From the NCBI RefSeq assembly GCF_003999975.1, contig NZ_RJAC01000004.1, positions 1 through 64,000 of the forward strand: 64,000 bases of DNA, written 5' to 3'. Made by a program: the position numbers and the translations under genes. The notes under the pieces are model-generated. The model was not told the DNA's origin. It made no database searches and saw only the letters and a program-made list of their open reading frames with translations. Of the stretch, positions 18,934 to 27,678 are shown one piece after another; the first letter of the stretch is position 1; each line of letters starts with the position of its first letter. The stretch is from Actinoplanes solisilvae (GTDB lineage Bacteria > Actinomycetota > Actinomycetes > Mycobacteriales > Micromonosporaceae).

Positions 18934-19728
18934 TCAATGCCCGGCCGGCGGGCGGATGAGTGCCGCGTCCAGTTCGGTGAACAGGGGCTCGGGGATGGGG
19001 AAGCCGGTGTGGGTGGCCAGGCGGCGCCAGCAGCGGCTGCCGTGGGTCCAGGCTGCGGTTATGGCCTCGCTGATCGCGTGGGGGTCGGCGGTGGCGGCCG
19101 TTCGGTGCAGGGCGAGCAGCGCGGACGGTGACAGGTCGCGCTCGGCGGAGCGGGACGGGGTCAGCCAATGGTGAGTGCTGTTCTCGGTCAGGCGGGTCAT
19201 CCACAGCAGGTGGCGTTGGGCGTAGGTCAGGGCGTCCAGGGCGCGCAACAGCTCGCCGCGCCGGGCGACGTGGTGGGCCAGGAGCAGCCAGTTGGCGAAA
19301 CGGCCGCAGAGTTCGCCGATCGCCTCGGGGGTGGCCGGTGGTGAGGCGGCGGCGGGCAGCGCGTCGAGGGCTTCGCGCAGCGCGCCGGTGCGGTCCAGGA
19401 CGATCATGCGGTCGCTGGCGGCGCCGCGAGCGGGCCAGGTTCGTACGGCGTCGATGTTGGTGGCGAAGTGGAACTCGCCGCGGATGAGCCCGGGGAAGAA
19501 CACGACATGGGCGCCGAACTCGTTGACGACCACGTGGCCGATCGGGCCGATGCCGGCGAGCCACGCCCGTGTGTCGACCGGGGTCTCGGAGAACAACCAG
19601 AACTCGATGTCGCTGTGCGCGTCGGCCGAACCCTGCGCGAAGGAGCCGTAGGTCAGCGCGGCCACCAGGCGCTCGTCGTCCTGGCAGAGCTGTCTCACCC
19701 GGGCGATCAGACGTTCTTGCGGCAGCAT
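18934..19728 (-). CDS. Lincosamide-nucleotidyltransferase (Lnu)-like protein
   Basis: The 264-residue protein has the nucleotidyltransferase site YGSFAQG...HSDIEF and downstream VVNEFGAHVVFFPGLIRGEFHF. These recall the Lnu(B)/Lnu(F) family that adenylylates lincosamides at a hydroxyl. The C-terminal helical domain (ALDALTYAQRHLLWMTRL) fits too. It may be an intrinsic resistance gene, but the substrate could be another small molecule. It is divergent from the methyltransferase gene, 30 bases away. Confidence 0.75.
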   Translation of the reverse strand: MLPQERLIARVRQLCQDDERLVAALTYGSFAQGSADAHSDIEFWLFSETPVDTRAWLAGIGPIGHVVVNEFGAHVVFFPGLIRGEFHFATNIDAVRTWPARGAASDRMIVLDRTGALREALDALPAAASPPATPEAIGELCGRFANWLLLAHHVARRGELLRALDALTYAQRHLLWMTRLTENSTHHWLTPSRSAERDLSPSALLALHRTAATADPHAISEAITAAWTHGSRCWRRLATHTGFPIPEPLFTELDAALIRPPAGH

Positions 19729-19758
19729 CCGATCAAGTTAGCGCGGTAGTCTCGGCCG

Positions 19759-20466
19759 ATGTTCTCGCCTCAGGGGCCGTCGGTGCGTGAGCTGGTCGTA
19801 CAGGCGATGTCGTCGGTCGAGCACGGCTACGACCTGCTGGCGCCCAAATTCGATCACACCCCGTTCCGTACGCCGGAGAAGATCCTCGACGCGAGTGCCG
19901 AAGCGCTGGCCAGCCGGGGACCGTTCGACAATGGGCTCGACGTGTGCTGCGGCACCGGGGCGGGCCTGGAGGTTCTCGAACGGCTCTGCCAGGGGCGGGT
20001 GACCGGGGTCGACTTCAGCGCGGGCATGCTCGACCAGGCTCGCCTCGCGCACCCCGGGGCGACGCTGGTGCAGGCCGACGTGCGGGCGCTGGAGTTCGAC
20101 GCCGAGTTCGACCTCGCTGTCACGTTCGGGGCGCTCGGCCATTTCCTGCCCAGGGAGCGGCCTGCCCTGTTCGCCGGGGTCTATCGCGCGCTGCGCCCGG
20201 GTGGGCTGTTCGCGTTCCCGGTCGCCGGGTCGCCGCCGCTCGGCTCGGTCGCGCAGTGGGCCACGCTCGGGTTCGACGTAGCCATGCGGGTCCGTAACGC
20301 GGTGTGGCGCCCGCCGTTCGTCATGTACTACCGCACCACGACCCTGCCGCCGTTGCGCGACGACCTGATGGCGGCCGGCTTCACCGTGCAGGCCGTTCCA
20401 CTGACCGCCTTCGGCGAATACGGCAACGGCAGCCCGCGCCTCGGCCTGATCCTGGCCCACCGATGA
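19759..20466 (+). CDS. Class I SAM-dependent methyltransferase
   Basis: The 235-residue protein has the SAM loop LDVCCGTGAG near residue 60, the acidic end of strand 2 in VTGVDFSAGML, and the post-motif block ALRPGGLFAFPV. It transfers a methyl group from S-adenosylmethionine to an unknown acceptor. The gene ends in ATGA, overlapping the start of the amidohydrolase gene, so the two are co-translated and may act in one pathway. Confidence 0.85.
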   Translation: MFSPQGPSVRELVVQAMSSVEHGYDLLAPKFDHTPFRTPEKILDASAEALASRGPFDNGLDVCCGTGAGLEVLERLCQGRVTGVDFSAGMLDQARLAHPGATLVQADVRALEFDAEFDLAVTFGALGHFLPRERPALFAGVYRALRPGGLFAFPVAGSPPLGSVAQWATLGFDVAMRVRNAVWRPPFVMYYRTTTLPPLRDDLMAAGFTVQAVPLTAFGEYGNGSPRLGLILAHR

Positions 20467-21503
20467 CGGTCCTGCGCGTCCGAGGGTTCGCCCTGCCCGA
20501 CGGCGAGCCGATCGACCTCTACGCCGACGGCGACCGCTGGACCACCGACCCGGTTGCCGGGGCCGAGCTCGTGGCCGAGGGCTGGCTGCTTCCGGGCCTG
20601 GTCGACGCGCACACCCACCCGGGTGCGGAGGCCCCCGGTCAGCCGCTCGATCACGACATCCTGCGCCAGGACCTTCAGGCCCACCTGTACGCCGGGGTCA
20701 CGCTGATCCGTTCCCCGGGCCTGGCCGACGACCCGCCCGACTGGTTCGGTCACGCCGACGGCACTCCTCGCGCCGTGCACGCCGGACCGTGGATCGCCCA
20801 GTTCGGACAGTTCTTCGACGGGTGGGGCCGCCGGGCCTCCCTCGCCGGCCTGCCCGCCGTCGCCGCCGAGCAGGCCGCGCGCACCGGGTGGGCGAAGATC
20901 GTCATCGACTGGCGGGTCGGGCAGGAGATCGTGCCGGTCGGCGTGCTGCGCGAGGCCGTCACCCGCGTACACGGGGCCGGTGGGCGCCTGGCCGTGCACT
21001 CGCAGCATCCGGAGGGCGGCGTCGTCGCGGTCGAGGCCGGCGTCGACTCGCTCGAGCACGGGATGGGCCTGGACCCGGCGCTGCTGCCGCGCATGGCCGA
21101 GCAGGGCACGGCGCTGACCCCGACCCTGTCCGTGATCACGGGTTCGCTGGCGAAGGCGGTCGCCGAGCCCGACAGTCCGCGCAAACGTTGGTACGTCTCG
21201 GGCGCGAGCGTCCACGGTGACCTGACCGCCGCCGCCGTCGAAGCCGGGGTGACCGTGCTCGCCGGCACCGATTCGCGCCCGCACGGCGGCATCGCCGAGG
21301 AGATCCAGGCCATGTACGCCGCCGGCGTCTCCCCGCACGAGGCGATCGCCGCCGCGTCGTGGAAGGCCCGGTCGTACCTCGGCCTGCCCGGACTGGTGGA
21401 CGGCGCCCCGGCCGACGCGGTCGTCTACGAGACCGACCCCCGCACCGATCTGGGCCAGTTGCTCAAACCGCGGGCTGTCATCGTCCGCGGCCGGCGGGTG
21501 TGA
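20463..21503 (+). CDS. Amidohydrolase-family metal-dependent hydrolase
   Basis: This 346-residue TIM-barrel enzyme has the metal motif VDAHTHPG (HxH), later His residues in VHSQHPEGG and SLEHGMG, and the catalytic Asp in AGTDSRPHGG. It ends with the usual LVDGAPADAVVY beta-sandwich return. It resembles imidazolonepropionase/prolidase-like hydrolases that open amide rings or peptides. ATG 20463 overlaps the preceding TGA (ATGA). Confidence 0.85.
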   Translation: MTVLRVRGFALPDGEPIDLYADGDRWTTDPVAGAELVAEGWLLPGLVDAHTHPGAEAPGQPLDHDILRQDLQAHLYAGVTLIRSPGLADDPPDWFGHADGTPRAVHAGPWIAQFGQFFDGWGRRASLAGLPAVAAEQAARTGWAKIVIDWRVGQEIVPVGVLREAVTRVHGAGGRLAVHSQHPEGGVVAVEAGVDSLEHGMGLDPALLPRMAEQGTALTPTLSVITGSLAKAVAEPDSPRKRWYVSGASVHGDLTAAAVEAGVTVLAGTDSRPHGGIAEEIQAMYAAGVSPHEAIAAASWKARSYLGLPGLVDGAPADAVVYETDPRTDLGQLLKPRAVIVRGRRV

Positions 21504-21594
21504 TCGCAACAATGACATTAGGCGATGTCCGACACTTCCACCATCCGGTGATCGACCGAGTGTGATCGCGGGCGTCGATGCCTACGGTCGCTCC

Positions 21595-22259
21595 ATGCTT
21601 GGGGAACTCGGAGATCGCACCGTCAACCGCCTCGGCTTCGGCGCCAAGCGTCTGGGCGCCGACCGTACGCACGCCGTCGCCCTGCTGCGTCAAGCCGTCG
21701 AGTGGGGCGTCTGGCCCGCCCCGACCAGCTGCGCGGGCTGGTCGAGGCCGACCTGGGGTCGCTGGGCCGAGACCACCTCGACGTCGTCTACCTGCGGCAG
21801 CAGGGCCTGGAGTCGGTCGCCGAGCACTTCGGGGTCCTGGCCGACCTGCGGCGGGAGGGGCTGATCCGGCACCTGGGCCTGTCCAACGTGCGGCTCGCCC
21901 ACCTCGACCAGGCCGAGGCGATCGCCCCGGTCGTGGCGGTCCAGAACCGGTACGGCGTCGACTTCGGCCGCGTCAACGACGAGATCCTCGACGTATGCCG
22001 GGCGCGCGGTATCGCCTTCGTGCCGTTCTTCGCCCTCACCGGCGCCGGACGCGAGCAGGGCGGGCTGGCCGGCAACGACACCGTGACCGCGTTCGCCCAC
22101 GCACACGGAGTGACCCCGGCCCAGGTGCGCCTCGCGTGGACCCTGAGCCGCGGCCCCCACGTCCTCGCGATCCCCGGCACGGGCAACCCCACCCACCTGG
22201 CCGAGAACCTGAGCGCCGCCGACCTCGTCGACCTGCCCGGCCTCTCCGAGCTGGCCTAG
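21595..22259 (+). pseudogene. Aldo-keto reductase gene with internal deletion and frame change
   Basis: The first 39 codons (21595 to about 21712) give a normal aldo-keto reductase start (NRLGFGAKRLG, AVALLRQAVEWGV). The frame then shifts and continues RPDQLRGLVEADLGSLGRDHLDVVYLR to a normal C-terminus (GTGNPTHLAENL). The segment of roughly 50 residues carrying the catalytic Tyr and Lys (HIDTA..Y, TK.G) is missing. No functional oxidoreductase can result. Confidence 0.85.
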
Positions 22260-22331
22260 GGTTGCACCTTCCGTAGCGGCATGTGGTCCAGTGGGCTCAC
22301 GTCCCGATCCCGTGAGGAAAGGCCCCTGCTC

Positions 22332-23222
22332 GTGCATTCGTCTTCCGTCCCACCCCGCCAGGTCAAGATCGGTGACGCGGCGGCCTTCGCCGGCAGCACG
22401 CCACGGGCGATTCGCCATTATCACGAGATCGGCCTGCTCCCCGAGCCGGAGCGGGGCGGTGACGACCGCCGCCGCTACGGCTACGAGGACATGATCCGCC
22501 TGCTGTGGATTCGTAGGATGGCCGACGCCGGGATCGCCCTGGACGACATCCGGGACGCCTTCACCGACGGCCTGGCTTCCGGCGGCACGGACAGCGGAGA
22601 CGGTATCGGGACCATCCTGGAGCGATTGGCGGAAACCCTCGCCGGGCAGGAGGCGGAACTGCGGCGGCAGCGGACCGCCGTGCAGCGGATGCGCACCGAA
22701 GGCAGCCGGATGGGCCTGCTCTCCGACTTGGTCACCGAACGCCTCAAGAGCCTGCCCGAAGGCTCCCTGCACCAGGCGGACCTGGACAGTCTGCTGGTCA
22801 CCGAGCGGATCTTCGGCCCGCTCGGCGCGGCCGTCCAGGCCACCCGCTTCGTCGTCCTGGCCACGCATCCCGCTCTGCGAAAGGATTCCGACCGCATCGA
22901 CGCCGCCGAGGAGGCACTCGATGACAGCGTCGCCGTCGATGATCCACGGGTGGCTCAAGTGGCCGTCGAGCGGCACGCCTTCGAAAGCGCCCTGCAGGCC
23001 GTCATCGAGGAATCCGGCCTGGGTATGGACGACGATGCCCTCTGCGACGCCTGGGACACCGTGCACTCCGCGACCGCCGACCTCAGCTCTGGCAGGCGGG
23101 AGGCCGGCTCCATGAGCGCGTTCGAAGCCGTCGGCAAGATGCCCTACGACTTCTCCCCAGCCCGGCTGCGCTGCATGGAACTGGCCGAGGAACTGTCCGC
23201 CCAGGACTCATCCGCTACCTGA
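22332..23222 (+). CDS. MerR-family transcriptional regulator
   Basis: The 296-residue protein has a MerR winged helix in residues 12-80 (KIGDAAAFAGSTPRAIRHYH, GLLPEPERGGDDRRRYGYEDM). A coiled-coil dimerisation helix and a long C-terminal effector region of unknown ligand follow. GTG 22332 has GAGGAAAGG nine bases upstream. The target is unknown; the neighbours on both sides are broken genes, so its original regulon partner may be lost. Confidence 0.85.
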   Translation: MHSSSVPPRQVKIGDAAAFAGSTPRAIRHYHEIGLLPEPERGGDDRRRYGYEDMIRLLWIRRMADAGIALDDIRDAFTDGLASGGTDSGDGIGTILERLAETLAGQEAELRRQRTAVQRMRTEGSRMGLLSDLVTERLKSLPEGSLHQADLDSLLVTERIFGPLGAAVQATRFVVLATHPALRKDSDRIDAAEEALDDSVAVDDPRVAQVAVERHAFESALQAVIEESGLGMDDDALCDAWDTVHSATADLSSGRREAGSMSAFEAVGKMPYDFSPARLRCMELAEELSAQDSSAT

Positions 23223-23258
23223 GACACTGCCACTCTGTCGGCGGACGAGGAGGGTGAG

Positions 23259-23615
23259 TTGACGGACACGGTGGCCGAGGAGTTGCGCGTCGCCCGGTCG
23301 GCCGACCCGGATCCGGTCGTCGCCAGTGCGGGCTGGGCGCTGACCACCGAGCGCGTCGCCAAGAAGCCGGACGGGCTCGACCTCCCGGGCCTGCTCGACG
23401 TGATCGAGAAGGAGATGAAGGACGCCCCCGACCGGCTGCAATGGGCGATGAACCACTGCCTCGCCCAGATCGGCATCGACCACCCGCATCTGCGTGTGCG
23501 GGCCGTCGGCATCGGGGAGCGCCTCGAAGTGCTCAAGGATTATCCGACGCCGCCCGGCTGCACGTCCCCGTACGCTCCGGCCTGGAACGCGGAGAACGTG
23601 CGCCGTCAGGCGTGA
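23259..23615 (+). pseudogene. 5'-truncated DNA alkylation repair (HEAT-like) gene
   Basis: The 118 codons from TTG 23259 correspond only to the C-terminal half of actinobacterial DNA alkylation repair (AlkD-like HEAT) proteins: SAGWALTTERVAKKP, LQWAMNHCLAQIGIDHP and GCTSPYAPAW. Complete members are about twice as long. GGAGGG precedes the TTG, so a fragment might be translated, but the DNA-binding N-terminal repeats are absent. It ends ten bases inside the convergent GGDEF/EAL gene. Confidence 0.7.
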
Positions 23616-25840
23616 GCCGGCACGCGGGCGAAGTCGGGTTCGGCGGCGGGACGGCCGAAGTGGTAGCCCTGCAGGTAGCGGTAGCCGAGCCGCTGCAACG
23701 CCTCGGCCTGCGCCGCCGTCTCGACGCCCTCGGCCACCGCGAGCAGGCCCAGGCCCGAGCTGAGCTGCACCAGCGCTTCGGCGATGACCGTGTTCCGGCC
23801 GGCTTCGGTGATGTTGTCGACGAACGACTTGTCGACCTTCAGAATGTCGACGGGCACGGTCTGCAGCAGGCCCAGAGACGAGTGCCCGGTGCCGAAGTCA
23901 TCCAGAGCGATGCGTACGCCCAGGGCCCGCAGCTCGTGCAGGGCGACCACGGCCTGGCCGCCCTCGAAGACCGCGGTCTCGGTCACCTCGACGGCCAGGC
24001 ACGAGGCGGGCAGCCCGCTGTCGGCCAGGGCGGCGGCCACCGTCGAAGCGAAGTGCGGACGGGCGAGCTGGCGGGCCGACACGTTGACGCTGACCCGGTC
24101 GGGGGCGGCCGGGCCGAGGGTGGCGCGCCAGCCGGCCAGCCGGTGACACGCCGTCCGCAGGATCCACTCGCCGAGCTCGACGATCAGTCCGTTGTGCTCG
24201 GCGACCGGGATGAACGCGGCCGGGCTGACCAGTCCACGGGTCGGGTGCTCCCAGCGGACCAGGGCCTCGACGGCGACGACCCGGGCCGAGGGCAGCTCGA
24301 CGATCGGCTGGTAGACGACGCGGAACTGGCCGTGCTCGAGAGCGGCGCGGATCTCGGCGCCCAGGCGTACGTTCTCCCCGGCCCGCTCGTCCAGAGAGGG
24401 CGTCCATTGGCGTACGGGCTCGCCGGTCTGCTTCGCCGCGTACATCGCCGCCTCGGCCTGGCGCAGCATCTCGACCGGGGTGACGTCGCGCCCGCCGGCC
24501 AAGCCGATCGCGACGCCGACGTACAGCTCGTGACCGGCCACGGCGAGCGGGTCGGTGGGCGTGCGGGCCAGCGACACCGGAGCACGGAACGCGTGGGCGA
24601 GGCCGTCGGCGAACCGGCTCGCGTACCCGGCGTCGGCCTCGGGCAGAAGGACGGCGAACTCGTCACCACCCAGCCGGGCGACCACAGCACCGGCCGGAAC
24701 GGCGCCGGACAGGCGGGTGGCGAGCAGGCGCAGCACGCGATCGCCGACCGGGCGGCCCAACTCGTCGTTCACGTGCTTGAAGCCGTTGACGCCGAGCAGC
24801 GCGATCTGCGGACGGCCATCCTGCAGCGCCTGGCGCACGGCCAGCTCGAAGCGGCGGCGGCTGGCCAGCCCGGTCAGCGGGTCCTGCATGGCGGCCCGGG
24901 TCAGCTCGGCCGACTGGCGGCGCACCTCGACCACGAAACCGGACAGCCGCACGAGGACCAGCACGATCAGGACGGTCGCGCCGGCCGCGGCCGAGACGCG
25001 GTCGACCGGGTCGTCACCGATGCCGGGCAGGAGCAGCAGCACGGGAGCGAGCAGGGCGCAGGCGCCGAAGAGCAGCATGCGGGCCGGCCCGACCCCGGCC
25101 GCCTCGCGGGGAGCGGCGGAGGCGGACATCGACGGATGCAGGGCGGCAGCCGCCCACAGCACGTAGGAGAGCAGGTACAACGGGTCGGCGAGATGGGTCG
25201 AGGCCTGCGTGTAGAGCGGGATCGTGACGAAGACGCTGTCGCCGGCGAGCATGAGCGCGGCCGCGGCGACCAGCAGCCGTACGCTCGGGGTCCGCGCGCC
25301 GCCGCCGGTGAACAGCCGCGCGAGCAGGCCGATCAGCAGCGCGTCGGCGGCCGGGTAGGCGACCGTCGTGAACCGCTCGATCGTCGACACACCCGCGTCG
25401 GCGGCCACCGGGTGCAACACGAAGATCCAGAAGGCGAGCCCGAGGCCGGTGGCGACGATCGCCGCGTCGATCAGGTCGCCGGCCGAGCTGCGACGGCGCC
25501 GCACCAGCAGCAGCAGACCCACGACGAGCATCGGGTACGACCCCAGGTAGAACACGTCGGCGATCGAAGGGTACGGCGACCGGTGCAGCACCTGGATGTA
25601 GAACTCGTAGGTCAGGTCGCCCGCCACGAACGTGAACTGGCCGGCCGCGAACCACCGCCACATGCGCGGCCGGTCGGGGCGGTGCAGCCGCAGCCCGTAC
25701 AGGATCGCGCCCGCCGCGGCCAGCCCGACGACGTCGTACAGGATGCTCGCGATCAGGCTGCGATCGGGCAGCACGTAGTGGCAAGTGGTCGCGATCGTGC
25801 CGGCCACGAGCCACCAGAACCAGATCCGTCTGTGCCCCAC
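23606..25840 (-). CDS. GGDEF-EAL cyclic-di-GMP signalling protein, membrane-bound
   Basis: This 744-residue protein has about nine or ten membrane helices (residues 8-310), a GGDEF domain with an intact site (RLGGDEFAVLLPEAD) and an EAL domain (VVAVEALVRWEHP, DDFGTGHSSL, KVDKSFV, AEGVET). Both synthesis and degradation of c-di-GMP are possible from the motifs. In actinobacteria c-di-GMP controls development and sporulation. GTG or ATG near 25840 starts it. No partner gene lies nearby. Confidence 0.93.
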   Translation of the reverse strand: MGHRRIWFWWLVAGTIATTCHYVLPDRSLIASILYDVVGLAAAGAILYGLRLHRPDRPRMWRWFAAGQFTFVAGDLTYEFYIQVLHRSPYPSIADVFYLGSYPMLVVGLLLLVRRRRSSAGDLIDAAIVATGLGLAFWIFVLHPVAADAGVSTIERFTTVAYPAADALLIGLLARLFTGGGARTPSVRLLVAAAALMLAGDSVFVTIPLYTQASTHLADPLYLLSYVLWAAAALHPSMSASAAPREAAGVGPARMLLFGACALLAPVLLLLPGIGDDPVDRVSAAAGATVLIVLVLVRLSGFVVEVRRQSAELTRAAMQDPLTGLASRRRFELAVRQALQDGRPQIALLGVNGFKHVNDELGRPVGDRVLRLLATRLSGAVPAGAVVARLGGDEFAVLLPEADAGYASRFADGLAHAFRAPVSLARTPTDPLAVAGHELYVGVAIGLAGGRDVTPVEMLRQAEAAMYAAKQTGEPVRQWTPSLDERAGENVRLGAEIRAALEHGQFRVVYQPIVELPSARVVAVEALVRWEHPTRGLVSPAAFIPVAEHNGLIVELGEWILRTACHRLAGWRATLGPAAPDRVSVNVSARQLARPHFASTVAAALADSGLPASCLAVEVTETAVFEGGQAVVALHELRALGVRIALDDFGTGHSSLGLLQTVPVDILKVDKSFVDNITEAGRNTVIAEALVQLSSGLGLLAVAEGVETAAQAEALQRLGYRYLQGYHFGRPAAEPDFARVPAHA

Positions 25841-25946
25841 ACCCGCTCACTCGTCGTCCAAGGCGACAAGTTGAGAGTTAGCGGTGGACTTCACAAGATC
25901 CGGTGCGGTAGCTTCCCCACGCCATTGATCTTCTCGGGTGGGTGGA

Positions 25947-26168
25947 ATGACTGCCGTCGATCGCCAGGTCGTGCTCCGCCGCTTCACGCGCGCCACCTAC
26001 CAGGTGGCCGCGGTCGGTGCCCTCGCCCTGACCGTGCAGGCCGTGATCTTCCCCGCGGTCGGCGCTGGCCCCGTCTGGCTGCTGGCCACGATCCCGCCCC
26101 TGCTGACCGCGGCCGCCGTCCTGACGATCAAGTCCATCCCGTACGAGCATGTGAAGTTCCCCGGTTAG
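25947..26168 (+). CDS. Small membrane protein, 73 aa
   Basis: ATG 25947 follows a GGTGG-like ribosome site. The product has two hydrophobic helices (about residues 20-40 and 45-65) and ends in a short basic/His tail. The stop codon overlaps the stop of the GNAT relic on the other strand. It is a plausible small integral membrane protein of unknown role. Confidence 0.55.
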   Translation: MTAVDRQVVLRRFTRATYQVAAVGALALTVQAVIFPAVGAGPVWLLATIPPLLTAAAVLTIKSIPYEHVKFPG

Positions 26169-26325
26169 CCGGCGCTCAGCGTCGTCCAGTGCCCGGCCGT
26201 ACGGAATCCGAGCCCCTCGAACAGTGGAAGCTCGTGCTGTCCGAAACGGCGTCCGCGGCGCTGTCCGTGCCGCGGCCGGTGGTGCCGTCCGTGCCGCCGT
26301 CCGTGGTGGCCTCTGTCGGGGTCAT
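26165..26325 (-). pseudogene. GNAT acetyltransferase relic
   Basis: A well-placed GAGGAG precedes ATG 26325. The first 28 or so codons are Thr/Gly/Asp-rich. A different frame then carries GQHELPLFEGLGFRTAGHW and a short tail to TAA at 26165-26167, which is the typical C-terminal strand of a GNAT acetyltransferase (LFE.LGFR..G.W). The acetyl-CoA site and most of the domain are gone. In the starting frame a 49-residue nonsense-like product would be made. Confidence 0.6.
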
Positions 26326-26326
26326 G

Positions 26327-27414
26327 CTTTCTCCTCGGCGCTCAGCCCGGAGTTCGAGGGAGCTCCGGATCCACCGTCCGCGACGTGGCCCGCGGACCGG
26401 TCTCATCCGGGGAGACGCACCAACTCGGAAGAACTTCATCGCGGCCGAGGGTTGCGTGGCCGTGGCACACGTGTCCTGCGCCACGCGCCGCGATCTCCGC
26501 CGCCGCGATGCCGCAAGAGCATGAAAGCGGCCGCGACGCAGCGGGCAAACCGTCTGGCGCGGCGGTGAGCCGCCCGCGCGGGCACGGGCTGCGGGCTGCC
26601 GGGGTTCACGGCGGACGCCTGATCACTCGGCTCGGGTGAAGGTGAGCGCCTTTGCTGTTGCCACGGCGGCGCGGCCGGGGGCGGTCTGGAAGGGTCAGTA
26701 GATGTTGGTGTGGGCGATGACCTGGGCCGGCGAGGGAGCTGCGTAGGAGGTCAGGTGTTCGGTTTCAACCTGGAGAGCCTCCGGGGTCGAGGTCTGCCCT
26801 GGAGGCCCGGTGCAGGCATCTGGTTCGCGCGGCCGTTGCCTCGGGCCCAGACCGCCTCGCCCGTGACGGCCGGTCGCGGTGACTGGTCGGTCGCGCAGGC
26901 TGTCCAGGCCGGTTGCCGTCGTGGTGCCGCAGTGGTGCGGCCGGTCGCGGTGACCGGTTGGGTTCGCCGCCGTGCCTAAACCAGGAAGCAGGGCTCTGCC
27001 CGGCTTGATCGTTGAGCTGATCCTTGAGGCAGGGGCCTCGATCGCGTTCCAGGGGCCTGAAACCAGGATCTCGGAACGATCATGGACGGGGAGGGGCCTG
27101 TATTCCTGAACTTGGGAACTGTCGTCCGGCTTGACTGCTTGTCAGCGCAACCGGGCGGCACCATGCTGCACCACGACGCCGGCCCGCCTGGCAAGCCTCG
27201 GTGACCACACTGCCGCCGTGACCGGCCACGGAAAGCGGATGCCCGACCCGGGCCGAGTCCCCGACCCGGGATAGCTGAGGGCAGACCTCCGCGGCAAAGC
27301 TCTCTGGACTGGACGGACCCTCTGACAAGAACGGGCCGTGAACCGGTCGGCGCTGGACGGCGTTTGGGCCTCAGGCGGTGGACAGCCGCCCGCGGATTGA
27401 ACCGGGCGGTCGTG
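26327..27414. other. About 1.1 kb without an intact gene
   Basis: 26327-26690 shows no convincing gene. On the minus strand, 26695 to about 26788 reads as the end of a protein (TEHLTSYAAPSPAQVIAH to a stop at 26695-26697) but has no start and is probably a remnant. 26789-27289 is the inverted-repeat element copy B. 27290-27414 leads into the next gene and may hold its promoter. Confidence 0.5.
26789..27289. mobile_element. MITE-like inverted-repeat element, copy B
   Basis: A perfect 12-base terminal inverted repeat, GAGGTCTGCCCT (26789-26800) and AGGGCAGACCTC (27278-27289), bounds a 501-bp element. Imperfect arms continue inward (left 26893-26958, right 27137-27199) around a non-coding centre. 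It is homologous to copy A at 18700-18917. No transposase is encoded, so it would be non-autonomous. Target-site duplications were not evident. Confidence 0.65.
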
Positions 27415-27636
27415 ATGTCCGTACCACCGCGCATGTGGGATGACGGGCGATTGCTGGCAGCGCTCGCCGCGCTGCCACCGGAGGCCTTCATCGAGGGCCC
27501 GGCCGACGATGACGAGCTGAGGTGGCGGCGCACGGCGAGGCGCTTGCGACGAGAACTGGGCGCGGAGCCGGTCTCCGCTCTGCCGCCGGGACACATCGCC
27601 CCGGTGCTGGAGCTGCGGCGCACCCCGGTCGACTGA
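27415..27636 (+). CDS. Small protein resembling an anti-sigma linker segment, 73 aa
   Basis: From ATG 27415 the product contains LLAALAALPPEAFIEGPADD, DELRWRRTARRLRREL. The block ALxxLPPEAxxxGPxxxx-L-RT is shared with the anti-sigma factor 3 kb downstream (ALGELPPEALLDGPPAGGDL). It has no zinc motif and no membrane helix. It lies 43 bases before the beta-propeller gene and may be co-transcribed. It may be a diverged partial copy of the anti-sigma gene or a regulator of the same sigma system. Confidence 0.5.
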   Translation: MSVPPRMWDDGRLLAALAALPPEAFIEGPADDDELRWRRTARRLRRELGAEPVSALPPGHIAPVLELRRTPVD

Positions 27637-27678
27637 CCGGAGGCCGGCCGGCTGCCCCGGGAGAGGACGCGGTAACAG

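Noticed and set aside
23441..26524. Very long plus-strand open frame (over 1000 codons)
   Set aside because: It is antisense to the GGDEF/EAL gene, has Arg/Gly/Gln-rich composition and no domain; typical GC-rich shadow frame.
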